Assembly: GCA_902515775.1 (NCBI GenBank)
Contig: CABXVU010000010.1
Location: 1-56,164, forward strand
Direction: 5' to 3'
Length of the DNA: 56,164 nucleotides
Origin: an uncultured SAR86 cluster bacterium
GTDB taxonomy: Bacteria > Pseudomonadota > Gammaproteobacteria > Magnimaribacterales > D2472
Below are positions 54,447 through 56,164 of this stretch, piece after piece. The notes beneath the pieces were generated by a model, which saw only the letters and a list, made by a program, of their open reading frames with translations, searched no databases and had not been told where the DNA came from. Position 1 is the stretch's first letter. The number at the start of each line of letters is the position of its first letter. The translations under genes were made by a program, and so were the position numbers.

Positions 54447-55979
54447 ATGACTTCTGAATCGTTTAGTAGCTCCTTAAGAGCTTATAAAGAAAGAGGATTT
54501 TTTAAAGAAGCAAAGATTCTGAGAGGTCTCGAAAGAGAATCTTTAAGAGTAAACAAGAACGGAAAAATCTCGCAAAAAAACCATCCTAAAAATCTTGGCT
54601 CTCCACTTACTAATAAAGATATAACCACTGATTTTGCTGAAGCCCTTGTAGAGCTTGTGACTCCAACTTTTGAGTCCCCTGAAGAACTTTTTGATCACTT
54701 GAATCTTCTTCACAGTTTTTTGTACAACGAATTAGGTGATGAAATGCTATGGAACTTTTCGATGCCGTGTGCATTTACAAATGAAAAAGAAATTCGAATA
54801 GCTGAATATGGTAACTCCAATAGTGGAATGCTTAAGCATGTATACAGAAAAGGTCTCAGATTAAGATATGGATCAATCATGCAGTGTGTTTCAGGCATCC
54901 ATTATAATTTTTCGTTTACAAAAAATTCTTGGAAAACTTTAGATAGCAACCCAAATCAAAGCTATGTAAATGAAAAATATCTTGGCATGATTAGAAACAT
55001 AAAAAGGAATTTTTGGTTTATCTTAGAACAATTTGGCGCATCTCCAATTGCACATAAATCTTATTTATTTGAAAGAGAGCATTCTCTTGAAAAATATAAT
55101 GCAAACGATTTGTTTTTGCCATATGCAACATCTTTAAGAATGAGTGATGTAGGCTATCAAAGCAATATCCAAGATTCCCTCAAAATCAGTTATAACAATT
55201 TAGATGAATTTATAAATGCATTAGTGGAAGGAATTAAAACTCCTATTAAAAAATTTAATGATATAGGTATGTTTGATGATTCCGGAATTGCTCAGCAAAT
55301 TTCCACAGGAATATTACAAATTGAAAATGAACTTTATGACATTGTTAGGCCTAAAAGATCTGGGCCGAGTGGGTCAAGACCTGCAAAATTATTGAAAACT
55401 AAGGGCATAGAGTACTTGGAATTAAGAGGAATCGATGTCAATCCATTCCTACCTGAGGGCATTGATGTAAATAAAATAAAACTTCTTGATATTTACATAA
55501 CCCACTCTTTAATCTCTGAGAGCCCTTTAATTACAGATGAAGAAATTAAGGAAATTAAAGCAAACCAAAAAATCATGGTTAGCGAGGGAAGAATGAAAAA
55601 TGTAATGTTAAGCAAAAATGGAGATTTAATTTCTCTTGCAGAAATAAGAAAAAATTTTCTAGCTGAATTAGAGCAAACTGCGGAGGCATTGGATGAATAT
55701 TCAAAAGGTTACTTAAAAGCATTCCATTTTGAGATAAATAAGAACATGCTTTTAAGTGAAAAAATATTAATCGAAATGGATGCGAAAGGTTTTGAATTTC
55801 AAGATTATGCCTTAAATCAAAGCAAAAAAATTGCTGAGAATTATAATTCTAGTGATATAAGTGATTTTTATGCATTAACTAATTCTGCAAAGACCTCAAT
55901 TGAAAATTTAAGAAATCTTGAAGAAAGTTCAAGCATGGACATAAATAAATATGTAGAATTATATAACTCAAAAATTTAG
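54447..55979 (+). CDS. gshA: Glutamate-cysteine ligase
   Basis: First enzyme of glutathione synthesis. It has 510 residues, the E. coli-type GCL (518 residues in E. coli). The N-terminus ILRGLERESLRVNKNGKIS (near 22-40) and TTDFAEALVELVTP near 53-66 are family marks, as are YGSIMQCVSGIHYNFSF near 142-158 and YLELRGIDVNPF near 330. It supplies glutathione that the GPx-like protein could use. It lies 15 bp after pckA. Confidence 0.97.
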   Translation: MTSESFSSSLRAYKERGFFKEAKILRGLERESLRVNKNGKISQKNHPKNLGSPLTNKDITTDFAEALVELVTPTFESPEELFDHLNLLHSFLYNELGDEMLWNFSMPCAFTNEKEIRIAEYGNSNSGMLKHVYRKGLRLRYGSIMQCVSGIHYNFSFTKNSWKTLDSNPNQSYVNEKYLGMIRNIKRNFWFILEQFGASPIAHKSYLFEREHSLEKYNANDLFLPYATSLRMSDVGYQSNIQDSLKISYNNLDEFINALVEGIKTPIKKFNDIGMFDDSGIAQQISTGILQIENELYDIVRPKRSGPSGSRPAKLLKTKGIEYLELRGIDVNPFLPEGIDVNKIKLLDIYITHSLISESPLITDEEIKEIKANQKIMVSEGRMKNVMLSKNGDLISLAEIRKNFLAELEQTAEALDEYSKGYLKAFHFEINKNMLLSEKILIEMDAKGFEFQDYALNQSKKIAENYNSSDISDFYALTNSAKTSIENLRNLEESSSMDINKYVELYNSKI

Positions 55980-55987
55980 GAAGAATA

Positions 55988-56164
55988 ATGAAAGCTTTGC
56001 AGTGTATAGAATTAGCTGGTCCTGAAAAACTTATCTTATCTGAGATAGATGATCCAAAACCCGGAAATGGTGAGGTTTTAATTGAGATTAAAGCTGCAAG
56101 TGTTAATTTTCCAGATGTCTTGATGATTCAAGGCCTATATCAAGTACAACCGCCAATGCCATTT
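55988..56164 (+). CDS. NADPH:quinone oxidoreductase / zinc-type alcohol dehydrogenase-like protein (3' end cut by window)
   Basis: The first 59 residues of a medium-chain dehydrogenase run off the window. The start MKALQCIELAGPEKL, then PKPGNGEVLIEIKAASVNFPDVLMIQG, is the typical N-terminus of quinone oxidoreductase-like MDR enzymes. The GxSVNFPD wording rather than a Cys-containing site points to the zinc-free quinone reductase group. An AGGAAG ribosome site overlaps the gshA stop. Substrate unknown. Confidence 0.82.
   Translation, partial: MKALQCIELAGPEKLILSEIDDPKPGNGEVLIEIKAASVNFPDVLMIQGLYQVQPPMPF

Noticed and set aside
1-56164. CRISPR array, transposon, integron, prophage, toxin-antitoxin or other defence system
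   Set aside because: No regularly spaced direct repeats, transposase or phage genes are seen; XerC is the housekeeping recombinase in its conserved locus, so it is not evidence of an integrative element.

Overview
The window reads as a core chromosomal segment of a streamlined, AT-rich gammaproteobacterium, most like the marine SAR86-type lineages. The case rests on several gene blocks in the order known from Escherichia coli or Pseudomonas: nnr-tsaE-amiB, priA|rpmE, pepP-ubiH beside zapA-6S RNA-fau, ilvA|rpiA, miaB-ybeZ-ybeY-corC-lnt, orn|rsgA, ubiE-ubiJ-ubiB-tatABC, lptM-lysA-dapF-DUF484-xerC-yigB, and engB near polA. Visibly low GC, very short or overlapping gene junctions and no mobile DNA fit a streamlined genome. 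The lineage is inferred from gene order and composition, not from a phylogeny.

Layout. 1-4 kb: metabolite repair, tRNA t6A synthesis and cell-wall amidase, then a short-chain dehydrogenase. 4-9.3 kb: priA, an L31 gene with a long acidic tail, dut, sixA, L28, a second SDR and maf. 9.3-13 kb: ubiH/pepP facing a ZapB-like coiled-coil gene, zapA, an unannotated 6S RNA and fau. 13-17 kb: epoxide hydrolase, ilvA, rpiA, and a glutathione peroxidase preceded by a 29-codon small ORF. 17-19.4 kb: a bifunctional beta-oxidation enzyme. 19.4-25 kb: the leftward miaB-lnt operon ending in an L,D-transpeptidase. 25-32.4 kb: DUF1820, PhoD, orn, rsgA, the ubiquinone genes ubiE/J/B and tatABC (tatA is a 59-residue ORF). 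32.4-38.8 kb: LOG protein, acyl-CoA dehydrogenase, dtd and a tkt-pgk-fba (class I aldolase) cluster. 39-41.7 kb: metK and ahcY of the activated methyl cycle. 41.7-46.3 kb: lptM (33 residues), lysA, dapF, DUF484, xerC, a HAD phosphatase and ubiK. 46.3-52.7 kb: a pseudoazurin-like copper protein, DsbA, cytochrome c4, engB, a COQ4-like protein, polA and dsbB. 52.9 kb to the end: pckA, gshA and the start of a quinone oxidoreductase.

The genes serve several connected jobs. Ubiquinone synthesis is spread over four places (UbiH, UbiE/J/B, UbiK and a COQ4-like protein). Periplasmic redox and electron transfer involve cytochrome c4, pseudoazurin, DsbA/DsbB and GPx. Carbon metabolism includes tkt, pgk, fba, pckA, rpiA and fatty-acid oxidation. 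Envelope work includes Lnt, LptM, AmiB, the L,D-transpeptidase and Tat.

I see no CRISPR array, transposon, prophage, tRNA or rRNA, and no clear new multi-gene system. The points most worth following up are the 6S RNA that corrects the fau start, the acidic-tailed L31, the COQ4-like protein, the small ORF with a perfect hairpin before the GPx gene, and several genes whose -10 boxes sit so close to the start codon that leaderless mRNAs are likely.
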